The translations under genes and the position numbers were made by a program. Below, piece by piece: positions 25,795 to 37,801 of a stretch of DNA of 64,000 nucleotides. Location of the stretch: the NCBI GenBank assembly GCA_036785705.1, contig JAWUZG010000004.1, positions 8,776,501 through 8,840,500 on the forward strand. The letters run 5' to 3'. Below the pieces are notes generated by a model. That model did not search any database and was not told the DNA's origin. It was given only the letters and a program-made list of their open reading frames with translations. This DNA is from Acanthornis magna (Eukaryota > Chordata > Aves > Passeriformes > Acanthizidae). The first letter of the stretch is position 1. Each line of letters begins with the position of its first letter.

Positions 25795-25870
25795 TTTCTG
25801 TCTTTTAGAGATGGGAAAAGTGAGACACAGAGAGGAATTGCTTGACCAGTGTTATTCAGCTTACTCACCT
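25795..25870 (-). mobile_element. Probable MIR SINE relic
   Basis: The plus-strand bases 'ttttagagatgggaaaagtg', 'agacacagagaggaattgct' and 'tgaccagtgttattcagctt' resemble the reverse complement of the conserved core of the ancient tRNA-derived MIR SINE ('gaaactgaggcacagagagg', 'ttgcccaaggtcac'). MIR copies in birds are very old and diverged, so only this core can be seen. Promoter boxes and the 3' LINE-derived tail are not recognisable. A chance match cannot be fully excluded. Confidence 0.5.
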
Positions 25871-27480
25871 CCTTGACATTACCGGCAGAAGCCCAGCGCA
25901 TTGTTGTACTTCTTATCATAATGGAAGCACTTGCTTAAGAAAGCAGCTTAACTTCCTATAATCCCATAGCAAAACTGTTATTAAGACAAAAATAAAGTAA
26001 AATATCAAATTTTGGAGTCCTTTTAAATATAGCAGTATTGAAAGGACTCTATTGATAACACGTAACTATGAATCAAAGTTCTCACAAAAAGCCATCTTTT
26101 TTTTTCAGTTACTACAACAACATTATAATTTAAAAAATAATTAGCAGTTAAATTAACAGAGGCAAAGAAATTATAATAGCTATTAAAGTATTTGTTCCCT
26201 AAATTACAATAACATTTGTACAGTCTTATCTTCAGCTCCACAAACCTTTTTGTTGGACATTTTTTGAAGATTAGTGTAAGCATCTTTATAAAGTGCCATT
26301 CAAAAGGAGATGAATGTGGACGGCTAATGAGCAAAGCAGTAGCAGTAGAGTTCTGTTTTAAAAAGCTGAAGCTCTTGAATATGTTTGAAGAATGCCTGTA
26401 TTATTTTTCCAAATTAAAAACGGAACAAAACAAAACAAAACAAAACCTGAAGAAACAGAGCTCAGCTATGTTCGATTTTCCTAGTTTAAAGGGAATTTCA
26501 ATCTGAATTGGACAGTGTTTCATAATAGCTTACCAGTAATAATTCTTCCAATTGCTGTACTGTAGAAATGGAAGTTGGAGATTAAAAGTCCATAGAAGAA
26601 AGGCTCTGTAAGATCTTTTGTTCAGTATATTCCCATAGCTGTTGTACCCTTTCTATAAGATAGTTCAGAGAAGTTAGGTCAGTTTGAAATGTATAAAAAG
26701 CATTTGATCAAACCGAGGAGTTAGTTGACAGTAAGTCATCAGGGCTGCACTACATCTCCCTGAGATATCTGGCAGCCATCAAATGTAAAACTGCAGAACT
26801 GCTGACCAATGTGTGTGCATCCTATAAAAAGAATTACAGTAAGACATCAGTCATTTCACTATCACCACTCTGACAAAAGGAGTGTCCAATGTAATCTCCA
26901 GTTCTACAAATGATCTAGGTTTCTTTAAAAATAAACTTCAACATGAATAAACATAAATCAATACAATTAGGGAAAACCATACCTAAAAATTTCTGGAAAA
27001 TGCTCACGTGTTTATGAAACCACATCTGGCAGCTGAAACTGGGGAAAGAGATTTTGGACCCCCAACAGAGTCAGTACTCTGAAATCAGTATGCAGTGGCA
27101 GGAAACAAAGTCAACAAAATCATGGGCATAATCAGGATATATTATCTCTGCCAGGTTTCTGTTTACTGTCTAAAGAATAGTCATGCTTTTTTTTGTCTTG
27201 TAATTCCCATTAAAAATATTCTTCATTATGCATCCAGCAAAGATTCTTCTCTTGTTCTGGCACAAAATGTTCAGATGCAAGGGATTATTATTCTTGGTAC
27301 AGAGTGGATGACCTGTCTCTAAAAAATCGCCTGGAAATTCTATCTTTTTCTACAGAATCTGAAAAACTTTTCCAGGAAGCCTGTCTCAGGTTGACCTTTT
27401 AAATTTGCCTGACTTGTGTGGCTACAATTCACCTGCAGTTATAACCTGATGGCAGATATTTCAGGTAAAAAAAATGATCT
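25871..27480. other. AT-rich single-copy DNA with a short (AAAAC)n
   Basis: About 1.6 kb. A short (AAAAC)n tract is at 26421-26447. Frames are not recognisable. The last six bases, TGATCT, border the LTR that follows. Confidence 0.5.
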
Positions 27481-28514
27481 TGTGATGGGTTGACCTTGAC
27501 TGGAGGTCAGGTGCCCACCAAAGTCACTCTATCTTTCCTCCCCTCAGCTGGACAGGGGAGAGAAAGATAACAAAAGGCTCACGAGTTGATACAAGGACAA
27601 GGAGATATTACTGAACAATTACTGTCATGGGCAAAGCAAACTCAACTTGGGCAAAATTAATTTATTACCAATCAAATCAGAATAGGATAATGAGAAATAA
27701 AATCAAATCTTAAAGCACCTTCCCCCCATGCTTCACTTTTTCCTGGGTTTAACTTTACTCTTGATTTCTCTACCTCCTCCCCTCAGCAGAAGAAAAGGGG
27801 CAGAAATGGAGGGAGCAGTCAGTCTCTGCTACTGCTTCCTCCTCAGGGAAAGGATTCTTCCAGTGTGAGGAAGACAGTAAAGAGTCCTCCATGAACCTCT
27901 CCAATGTGGGTCCTTCCCACAGGCTGCAGCTCTCAAATTGTTCCAGCATATGTCCCTTCCACAGGGTGCAGTCCTTCAGGAGCAGAGTACTCCAGTATGG
28001 GTCCCCCTTGGGTCAAATCCCACCAGCAAACCTCCTGGAGCATGGGGTGCTCTCTCCATGGGTTCACAAGTCCTCCCCAGGAGCCTGCTCCAGAGTGAGC
28101 TACTCCAAGGCTGCTGGTGGATCTCTGTTCCATGACAGACTTCCATGGGCTGGAGGGGCACACCTGCCTCACCATGGTCTGCACCATGGGCTGCAAAGGG
28201 ATGTCTGCTCTGCTGCCTGAAGGATCTCCTTCTCCTTCCTGCAAAGTTGCCGCAGATTTGCTTCTCTCACATATTCTCACTCCTCTTTCCGTCTGCATTC
28301 ACTGTTACACAGAAAATTTTTCCTCTTCTTAAATATGTTAATCCATGGGCACTATCACCATTACCGATGGGCTCGCCCTTGGCCAGCAGCATGTCCATCC
28401 TGGAGCCAGCTGGCATTGGCTCTGTCAGACATGGGGGAAGCTTCTGGCATCTTCTCATAGAAGTCACCCCGTGGTCCCTCCACTATCAAAACCTTGCCAC
28501 ATAAGCCCAGTATA
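27481..28514 (-). mobile_element. Solo ERV LTR, about 1.03 kb
   Basis: An avian endogenous-retrovirus LTR in minus orientation. The plus-strand left edge TGTGATGGGTTGACC is the LTR 3' end (complement of ..CA). On the minus strand a TATTTAAG TATA-like box lies at 28335-28328 and an AATAAA signal at 27666-27661, in the right order for a promoter and poly(A) site. The middle (about 27880-28210) contains imperfect 40-60-bp repeats of 'ggtgcagtccttcaggagcag'-type sequence. Flanks GATCT (27476-27480) and GGTCT (28515-28519) agree at 4 of 5 bases, a plausible decayed target duplication. The outer right terminus reads TATA where CA is expected. No internal viral genes are present, so this is a solo LTR left by recombination. 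It is the same family as 58103-59228. Confidence 0.82.
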
Positions 28515-30525
28515 GGTCTATTCTCACAGTTATCTTACTGAAAACAGTGCAGGGATCTGCTTTTACACTTTGTTAAAAATGGAATCAGAAATGAACTAAA
28601 TAAGGCACAAGGCCAACTTTTAAGTATGTCAGTTTAGTTCCAGCTTAGAAGTGGATCAAATTAAAGTTCAAAGCAGAGCAATTTAAGGAATTAAGGGTGA
28701 CGATAATGACTTCTAGAAAAATTATATGAGTGAAGTAGGAAAGAAATTATTATACCAAAAGATTAAATAAAGAGAAGGATTGCATAACACAGGAGGATTG
28801 TATAATATTTAGAATATTGCTGAATTGCCATAAGATTAGAGTCCTAGAGAGCTAACTCACATTGGAACTGCTAAAACTCAGCTTTTTCGGCTTCCATTTC
28901 ACTGTCCCAGAACAGTCAGTCCTAAAGTACAGGCAAGAATTTTTATCCCAGGATATGTAGGAAAACATTACAACCCTTTTTATCTTCCTTGTGCCGAGGT
29001 TAACATTTGGTAGCAGAAGTTGAAGGTATGACAGAGTTGAGTCACAATGTGCAGGGTGGGAGACAAGCAAGAACATCAATCTCAGTGCTGGAAATTAGTT
29101 CCTAAAAGAAACTGGTGCTACATTGAAGTACTTAGACTTGTGGTAGGTGTGGCCTTGTATTCAGGAACCCCAGTGAAAGCACAGAATTTTTTTCAGTTAT
29201 AAGAGAAGTTGAATAGCATTCAGTCCAAATTGCTGGAATATGATGAAATATTTGTTGCTGAACAAATACATATTCAGTACGTAGTAGATTGAGAGTAGTA
29301 GATTGAGATCTAGCATTTACATACTTCCCTGCATCTTTTCTTTTTGTTTGTTTATATTTTTTCTCTAACTCTCCTAACTCATCTCAAAACCCCGAAACTA
29401 TATGCCTGTCTTATGTGCTCTAGTCTCACTATATTAATTAACATAACATAATTATATAGGGTATGTTCATGCACATTCTATTGATTATTTTTCAGTGCAC
29501 TTACATTTTTTCAGGATATATTTCACACAAAAGCAGTAGTTGAAGTAATCTTTTTTTTATCTGAAACATAATTGGAGTGTTTGAATAGTCTGTAGTCTGA
29601 ATTGGGACTTTTTTCTTTTTTTTTAATACAATTGATAACAACTAAAGAAAACGTAGGAGTTTTGAAGGGTTTGCCATGTTATGGCATTTTTCCAGTGGCA
29701 ATACTGTAAGCTGAAAAGAAATTAAAAGTTACTTATTGTAGAATATTTTTTAAGGGGAAAAATTGTTATAAATTTGAAATTAAAGCATTTTCTGCTTTTC
29801 TTCTTCAAATCGTTTTTTAAATGTTGATTCCAGTGATATTGTAAATATTTATTCATTTTTCCTAGTAAATCTTGGTGTGTACTCCTAGGTTATTTAGAGA
29901 TTACTGTTGAAAAAACATAAGTATTTATTTGTGTCACACTCATGAACCACAGGCCATGCATTTCCCTTGTATTTGACCACATAAGCATATACCCTTAGAA
30001 ACCGAGTATCTTTCAAAATGTATATTATTCTGGATCATAAATCATCTTTTTGGTTTTTAAGTACAAAGATTTTAAGGCCATTAGTAATCTGCAGATTAAC
30101 TCGCTTTTTCTTTAGGAATAGAAAGTAAAATTTGGTATAAAATGATAGTTCTGTCCAGAATGGCATGAGTGAACTCAAAATCTTTCTTGCAACTTTCGCT
30201 TTATCCATTTTTATGAGGATGTTCTCAAGACTACAGCCTATTTTAAAAAATTTTGACTGGATCAAGACTTGATGCTATATGGCCATCTTCTTAAAATATC
30301 TTTAACTTAAATTAATTTTTATTTCTAATTCTCCAATACAGAAAATATGACTCTGTTAATTACAATTACATAATTATTAAAACCTACATTATTCAGCATG
30401 GCTGGTGTATATGCTTGTAATATATATGTGTATATATTTGATGGTTTACACTCAGTGAACTGAAATGTGAGAAGAAGATAGAAAAAGGCAAGCCAATTCA
30501 TGAAAAGCATGGAGGAATATTTTTT

Positions 30526-30590
30526 GTATATGTGTGTGTTTATGTGTATGTATATGTGTATTTAAATGTACACACATATATATATTATAC
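30526..30590. repeat. TG/TA simple repeat
   Basis: Alternating pyrimidine-purine sequence, mixing TATG, TGTG and TATA with one ACACAC segment. It is degenerate and has no single unit. Confidence 0.75.
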
Positions 30591-32387
30591 AGTTGATTGT
30601 AGTAGGCAGTTAACTTTCTGTACAAATTTAAAAATATTTTAGATTTTAAAGGACTGAGATCATTGTAGATGTTTACAAGGTGCTTTCTTCACTGTTAAGG
30701 GTAACATAAAAAGAAAATTATGGATGCTGCTTAAAACTCTGACGATGGAAGTTGGAATTACAAGCATAGGAAAGGTCAGTCAATTTTTTTCTGACTCGTG
30801 AAGCAGAGAATGGGAATAACAGCATTGTATTAATTTTGATTTTATGTGTTATATAAAGGGAAGCCAAAGGAGGGGTGTATTGCTATTGTTAGAGTTGATT
30901 ATTATACTGTCAATTTTCAATTTGTTTCCATAAATTCGGCTAAAACCAAGAACTTCCATTCAAATGAATGAGATATTTTGTGTAACTGGATGCAATATCA
31001 GCTCTACCTTGCCATACCTCTGTAACAAAGTTAAGGAAAATGGAATGAAATGGCTACAGAAATTTGTATTTTCTAGTTCTCCCAGTGCTGGGACTGCTCA
31101 GCAAGGAAAAAAAAAAAAAAAAGAGGATGTCAGACCCATTTTCTCATTAGCCTACTGAGAAACAGATGTGAAAGGGTTCATTTTGCTAATTTTTCAGCCA
31201 GCAGGCATTGCTACATTTCTACTAACAGGCACAGAATATAACAATGAAAAAAATTAATAACTATATATCAGCTCTGCTGGGTAGAAGGTTATCGTAGTCT
31301 GGGGTGATCAGCAATATACTTTCACAGGAAACTGATGAAGTAATTTGGAGGTTGTGTTATTGCAGTAAATTCAACTCAAAATAAGAAGAATCAAATGAAA
31401 AAGAATAACTTGTTTCCATCAGCCTTTGAAAAAAAAAGAAACCTACTCAGAGATATTACGTAGTTATGTGCTAATTAATGGTGTTACTCAATTTCTTACT
31501 GTCATGAAAGACCAAAATAAAAACATACTCACAAAAATAAGTCACTTCAGGAGAGACTTAAGTATCTTTGCACCTACTTATTTGTGAAGACCATAAAAAA
31601 GATTTAGAAAATGGTTTCCCATTTTTCTGTTTCAAATTTACACTAATTTCTATTGAAGTCATGTTTAAATATCTAAACCCAGAAATAGACTCTGTATTGA
31701 AGTGTATAATGATATTCTAAATTTCAAGGTCTGACAAATGTTTTCAGGAAATATCTACATGTTTGGACATATTTTTAAAAGGAAGTGGACACACACAGTT
31801 TTAGGAAACTGCAGGCTTTGACTGATCTCTCCAGACAGGGAGAAAAGCTGGAGTCAGTGGTATATCTTGTCAGGTTCACAATCTCCAGGTTTTGTTGTTC
31901 TCAATTAAAAATTTAAGGGGGAGGAGGAAAGAAAGGATCTTCATTCATGCATGTGTCTCACTTCAATTAGATCAGAACAAGGTATGTGCAGACCAGACCA
32001 GAGAGTCTGAAGCTATTCCAGGAGAGCAGTGGGGAAGTATCCTGTGTTTTATAATCTCCAAATATCAAGATGATTCTTTGTTAATTTTCAAATTGCTATA
32101 ATTCTCTGTTAAAACTTTGGAGTCAAAATAAACATGAAAACAGATTGTTCTTCCATGAAATTAGGTACAGCAGTGAGCCTTTTCATAGCTTGAAAATACA
32201 GAATGAAGTAATTATTTAGGGTACTACTTCAAATCGTTTTATTAACATTTAAGGCACCTCCACAACTGCTTTCGCATCTTCTACTAGCATTAAAAACATA
32301 ACAAAACCTGCACCTGTTAAGTTACATGTTGACAATTTTCTAATCTATTAAATTAAATAAAAATATGTAATACAAAGGAAAAAATAT

Positions 32388-32472
32388 TAACCAAAAAAAA
32401 CCCCCAAAAAACTCCAAAACAAACAAAAACAAAACACCCCCCTCAAAAAAAAACCTCCCAAAACCAAAAACA
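32388..32472 (+). repeat. A/C-rich low-complexity tract
   Basis: Runs of A interrupted by blocks of C (AAAAACCCCC, CAAAACAAAC) over 85 bases, with almost no G or T. Similar tracts lie at 121-196 and 4594-4652. The origin cannot be judged. They could be decayed (AAAAC)n arrays. Confidence 0.75.
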
Positions 32473-33630
32473 TCCTCAACATGGAAACACTGAAGATTTG
32501 ATGAAACATCTTTCAAGTTAACAAACTCAGATTCTAGTAGGCCAGCTAAGTAAATGCACTGTAAAATTAAGGACCTCTTAACTAGGAAAGGTGGACAGTA
32601 TCATACTGAATACACTAAAGAACAATGCAATATACTCTGGGTAATTGATTCAGGGCAATTAATTTTAGGTAACTATAAAGAACCATAAAACAATCAGATG
32701 TTAACTAAGAACAAATCTTGAGAAGTTATGTAATGAATAAATAATTTACCTCTAATTATTTCTTGTGGTGGAATTTAAAATTTTTTCAGAAGAAAAAGAG
32801 GAGCCCAAGGTATGCAGTTAACTTAAAGGCAAATATTTATTTTTCTTCTAGGTAAAAAATTTTGATCAGTACTACAGAGATTAAACCAGAGATTTTTTAT
32901 GAGTTCTTAATTTTTTAAGTTATACCTAAGATAAAATGTTTAAACTTAATATTTGCAAATACATTCCTCTCCAAATATATTTAAGGCCACATCCACAAGT
33001 GATGTGAAACAATGTGACTATAAAATTCAGTGGAGGAATACAAGCCTGGTTCTCAGCATCCTGCGCAAAATTCTGAGTTCCCTGTTGTCTGAACTAAATA
33101 CAAAGTTTTAACTATCTGTTTCATGGATTTCATGACAATTTTTTCAAATTTTTTATAGGTTTCCATTTGCTTCTAATCTTAATTGATTTTCTGATTGCTT
33201 TTTGTAGCTGTAGTTGTTCTAATTAAATGCTTAGCCAAGTAATCATGATGATCTAATTAAGATGTTCTACTTAATCTCTATCTGTGGTACTTGTTTTCTT
33301 TATAAAAAGTTGTTTTACGTAAGGCAGCCTTAATAATTTGTTGGGTATCATGGATACCAATCTCAACTTCCTCCAATTTAATCTTTCTCTCATACAATTT
33401 TTCTTATTGATTTAGGATCTCAAAGTACTAAAATAAGTTATAGGTTCTGTTCCCTGCTCTTTAAAGACTTGCTATTGTGTTCTTACAGAAAAAAATGTCT
33501 CCTCTGTTATGACAGCAGATTTCCTGGGGTTTTGTGACTGAGGCTTTGGAGAAAATTTACCAAAGATTCAGTGTTTAATTGTATTTTAAGTGTATGTACA
33601 GCAAGCTGCCAAATTCCTTATATCTGACCT

Positions 33631-34024
33631 CTTAGGCTGAGGTCACTTGGTCTGCTCAGCCTGGAGAAGAGGAGACTGAGGAGAGACCTCATAACTACAG
33701 CTTTTTCATGAGGGGGAGAGGAAGGGCAGGCACTGATCTCTTCTCTGTAGTGGCCAGAGGACCCGAGGGAATAACCTGAAGTTGAGTCAGGGAATGTTTA
33801 GATTGGATATTAGGAAAGGGTTCTTCACACAGAGAGTGGACGTGCATTGGAAGAGATTTCTCAGGGAAGTGGTCACAGCACCAGCCTGACAGAGCTCAAG
33901 AAGTGTTTGGAAAATGTTCTCAGGCACGTGGTGCGATTTTTGGAATCATATTGCTAAGGGACAGGAGCTGAGTTTGATGATCCTTGTGCATTCCTTCCTG
34001 CTCAAGATATTGTGTGATTCTAGG
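33631..34024 (+). mobile_element. CR1 LINE, 3' fragment
   Basis: Plus-strand CR1 of about 390 bases. 'tctgctcagcctggagaaga' and 'ggagactgaggagagacctc' encode the end of ORF2. 'tttagattggatattagga' and 'cagagagtggacgtgcattgg' follow, then 'gacagagctcaagaagtgtt', and 'gatgatccttgtgcattcc' with a short tail 'gatattgtgtgattctagg'. It is 5'-truncated and non-coding. The 'cctgacagagctcaagaagtg' block is shared with the copy at 50615, which suggests one subfamily. Confidence 0.9.
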
Positions 34025-36874
34025 GTTAATTAATAAAACAGAACATTACCTCTGGCAAAGAAAGACTTGTTTGTGTGGCACTGTGAAAGAGTGAATGGCC
34101 AGGACTGTGTTGTGTTTGTCCTTTTGCTGTGTTTTGAATTGAACTATCTGGTCCAACAAGACAGCAAGCATCACTTTCAGAAGGCAATATTACCGAAACT
34201 GCACTTGACTTTGTTTTCTCCACTGTACAAAATCCTTAAAATTGTCCTCCCTCTTCTCCCAAAGTAATTTGTCACATATCAGGAGACAAAGGCATGACTT
34301 AAAACTGCAGTTATTGTGGTTTTCAGCCAAATCATAACTGAGTCCTAGAACTCTCATAGAAACAAAGGCCATTTGAACTGTTGTGTAATAGATGTATTAG
34401 GGCTTGGGAGTCCCAGTTGTAAATGTTGTGTATTACCAATGTAGTCAATCTGCTTTAAGATCAATTCCAGGTACTCTGTACCTTTCAGCCTGAAGACTGT
34501 GGCTCTTTTCTTGGACAGAATAATTTAGCAGCATGGATCTAGACTCATTTATGCACTTCCCCATAGGAACTACTTTTGTACCATTTCTTGACGCAGAAAA
34601 CCTCTTGCATTTTAAGGGCAGAGACTTTCAGTCAGAGAAATGCTTGAAGCCACAGTGAATTAGAAAGGATATCTGTTACCTGCAGAAAATTGGATTCATA
34701 TAAAATTATGAGAAGTGTTGCCACATTACTCTGTAGTTTGTTCTGACAAAGTATCTATCCACACTTAAAGAAAAAACAATCTTTAAAGACTGTCATTGGA
34801 TCAGACATTTCTGTGTGTCATATGTATCATATGTATCGTAAACCAATCATGTCCCTGTGGTAAACTGAGAAAAATTATACAAAAAGAAGTATAACTTACT
34901 TCTGAAATCTATCATTCATTACTCCACTTGCCTTTTTTTTCTTTGATTATGAAAATTGAGCATTAGTATAGGATTATATTTCCCTTCCTAATTTACTCAC
35001 ATGTCAGCTCTCTTACTAACATTATTTGCTCTAAAACTCAAAACAATAAGGAAAATGAATGTATATGTCATCAAATCTAACGTCTAAAATTGTCAGTTTC
35101 TTAGTTTTACACACTATCTGAATCCTCCTGTTTCCTGAGAAATAAATAAGATATATTTCTGTTCATTTCACATTCAGAAAAGCCATTTTTAACAAATGTA
35201 GAGGGAGATAAATGTGTCTACTTAGGTGCCCTAGGACATCACCTTAATCCCCTCAAAATGTTTTATATGGGGACTGGTCTTTCAGAAGTGGTTCACCATA
35301 ACTGTAATTTCTATCAGGATATTTCAGACAAAAAGAGGAAAATAGCATATACAGTGAAGAAGACATGACTCAGGTGCTGAACCTGAGATTCCTGAGACGT
35401 CTAAAAATATGTAATCCATGGTCTATGAGGCTAGAGGTTTAGGGACGGGACCTACGGGAGCCATGAACCTTCTAAAGAATTGGATGGAGTTAGATGGATT
35501 AGTGTAGTGCTTTTAAAATATCACTAGCTTTCTAAGTTCAGGCAAGTGAACAACACTTTACAATATTTCAAACAGTGCTGAAAAACAGTCTAAGTGTAGG
35601 CAACTGAATTAAGCCTAGGAGAATTTGAAGACCTCCTCTGCTGACTAAATGAAGAGACTAGTTTCAGCTTCTTAACCTTCAACACATACAAGTTTGAAAT
35701 GTTTTAGAATATGTGAACTGTTTTTCAGGTGATTTAAATTATTTAAAAAATAATTTAAATCCTTTAGATATTCCTCTTTTTCCTTAATATACTGCAGTAT
35801 ATAGTGTTGCATAATATAAATACTGTATACCAAGTCTTAAAGAAAGCCGATATGGCTGAGATAATTTCAATGTATTAACAGTAGCAGTACACTTATTTTA
35901 AACTCTCATCACAACAAGCATGTATGAAAGCCATGAACTTATGATCATATGTCTACTAAAAACCCAATGAAAAACAATAGAGAAGTGATATAAAAATGAA
36001 AAAAACAATAAGAGGCAGTATTTCTTAGGTCAAAAAGGTGCAGTATCACATGGTGTTTTTTCACTGTTTGGACCAGATTGCCTTCACATTCAGGTAATGT
36101 GGTTCTGATGAGCTTTCTCATCTGAAGCACTGTTCAGTGGGGAAAGATCTATTCATTGTCTTAATTTCATATTTTGCAGAAAGTTTTACACACACTTCCT
36201 GTATTACTAAAATGATAGTCTGTTTCTCCAGGCTTTCCTTTAAAATCTCTATTTTTAGATATTAACAATTCAAGAGGAGCATGATTTTAATCTGCATAAA
36301 ATTATTCACAGTATTAATTTTTGCTTCTTCTTAAATAGATGTTATAAAGAAATTATCTTAAATTCAGAAAGTATGTCTTGAATTTAATCTTCTAGACTTA
36401 CAAAAATGAGGTTTAAATATGATTATGAAAAAATGAAACATGGGGAGCATTAATTTAACATATATGCTATCAGATTAAAACGTTGTTTCCATAAATCTCT
36501 TCTGTCTGAGCAAAAAGAAAAAAAAAGGTAGAACTTTATGATATATGTGACTATCATTTTCATTATATTAGTGTCAGCATTCATATTATGTTTATAAACA
36601 CATGTATTTATATAGTACATTTATAGGAATTCATTTATTCACTACTATTTAGATCTAGATCAAATGTAAAATCTCTCTGCTATGCAGAATATAAAATACA
36701 TGGGGCAAGAGAGGAGAAGTACCATATGAAATTACTGCAGGAATTTTATATTTGTGTGGAATTATGTCATAATTTACACAGTAAATTTCCCAAAAGCTTC
36801 CCATGGTCTCTAGCTGGGCTTTAACTGATTGGTATATAAGACTGATACACTGAAAGAAACCAGGTCAAAAGTAT
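34025..36874. other. AT-rich single-copy DNA, no gene seen
   Basis: 2.8 kb. It contains a perfect 14-bp inverted repeat at 35731-35761 (separate entry) and otherwise no recognisable structure. Open frames are short and unmatched. Confidence 0.5.
35731..35761. repeat. Perfect 14-bp inverted repeat, 3-nt loop
   Basis: GATTTAAATTATTT (35731-35744) is followed by AAA and its exact reverse complement AAATAATTTAAATC (35748-35761). It could form a cruciform or an RNA hairpin. The AT-only composition makes a chance origin easier, and no termination or processing context is visible. Confidence 0.85.
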
Positions 36875-37126
36875 TCCAGCCACCGTATGGCATGAAATAT
36901 CCCTTTGGTCAGTTGGAGTCAGCTGTCCCAGCCATGTCTCCTCCCAGCTTTCTGATCACCCCTAGCCTGCATGATGAGGTAGTAAATTGGGATGAAGAGA
37001 AAGCCTGATCAGTAATAGCCAAAAGACTGGTGTATTATCAACATTGTTTCAGACACAATTCCAAAACACAGCACCATATGTGTTGCTCTGAAGAATGTTA
37101 ACTGCATCCCAGCCAGTCCCTGTACA
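36875..37126 (-). mobile_element. ERV LTR fragment, minus orientation
   Basis: The first 250 bases of an LTR lying on the minus strand. Its outer end is TGTACA.. (complement read from 37126). Segments such as 'catcccagccagtccctgtaca', 'atcaacattgtttcagacac', 'cagctgtcccagccatgtct' and 'gaaatatccctttggtcagt' are the reverse complement of segments in the adjacent plus-strand LTR at 37196. The rest of the LTR and all internal sequence are missing on the left. It is more diverged than, or a different subtype from, its neighbour. Confidence 0.78.
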
Positions 37127-37195
37127 CCCATGAATTAAAACGAGAGGAAATAATAAACATGAATTACATAGGACAGAGCCAAAAAGAGTTGGCTA

Positions 37196-37775
37196 TGTGC
37201 TCTTGTTTTGGTTGGGATAGAGTTAATTTTCTTCACAGTACCTGCTACATGGTTATGTTTTGGATTTATGCTGGAAACAGTGTTGGTTAACAGAGGAATT
37301 TTTTTGTTAGTGCTGAGCAGTTCTTTCACAAAGCCAAGGCCCTTTCTGCCTCTCACTCCACATCACCAGCAAGGAAGGTGGGGGTGCACAAGAAGCTGGG
37401 AGGGGACACAGCCAGGACAGACAGACACAGCCCAACTGATCGAAGCAATATTCAAGACCACACAGCATCATATAAAGCTGAGGGGAGAAAAAGGAGGAAG
37501 TGGGAGGGGAGTGTTGCCATTTTTTCTTCCCAAGCCACCATTCCATGTGATGAAGCTCTGCTTTTCTGGTGATGGCTGAACACCTGCCTGCCCATGCAAA
37601 ATGGTGAATGAGTTCATTGTTTTGCTATATTTGCGTGCATGGCTTTTGCTTTACCTATTAAACTGTCTTTATCTCTACCCACAAATTTTCTCACTTTTAC
37701 TCTTCTGATTCTTTCCCATGTGTTGAACAAGTGGTTAGGTAGTGCTTAGTTGCTCACTGGGATTAAACCACGACA
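37196..37775 (+). mobile_element. ERV LTR (5' LTR of a truncated provirus), 580 bp
   Basis: It begins TGTGCTCTTGTTTTGG and ends ..ACCACGACA, so it has the TG..CA ends of a retroviral LTR. A TATAAA box is at 37471-37476 and an ATTAAA poly(A) signal at 37657-37662, which fits plus orientation with U3, R and U5 in order. A primer-binding-site-like sequence follows eight bases after the LTR end. This marks it as a 5' LTR rather than a solo LTR. I recognise the family as an abundant avian ERV LTR, but the formal family name would need a repeat-library comparison. The host promoter role, if any, is unknown. Confidence 0.85.
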
Positions 37776-37783
37776 GTCCTTTT

Positions 37784-37801
37784 TGGCATCCAGCATAGGG
37801 C
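37784..37801 (+). other. Retroviral primer-binding site, tRNA-Lys type (decayed)
   Basis: TGGCATCCAGCATAGGGC agrees at 13 of 18 positions with the complement of the 3' end of tRNA-Lys(1,2). All five differences are transitions, as expected for decay. It lies eight bases after the LTR end, where a retrovirus starts minus-strand DNA synthesis. Lysine primers are common in betaretrovirus-like (class II, ERVK) elements. The class call is an inference from this site. Confidence 0.72.

Larger units (their letters stand above)
28515..33630. other. AT-rich single-copy DNA, no gene seen
   Basis: 5.1 kb. Visible features are a perfect 14-bp tandem duplication (29281-29308), a TG/TA-rich simple repeat (30526-30590), a 16-base A run (31107-31122) and an A/C-rich tract (32388-32472). 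No exon or transposon is recognised. Confidence 0.5.

Noticed and set aside
27891..28504. Several overlapping frames of 60-121 codons
   Set aside because: All fall in the repeat-rich centre of the LTR at 27481-28514 and disagree on strand and frame.
37208..37579. 123-codon plus-strand frame
   Set aside because: It lies inside an LTR, which is non-coding, and spans the TATA box region.
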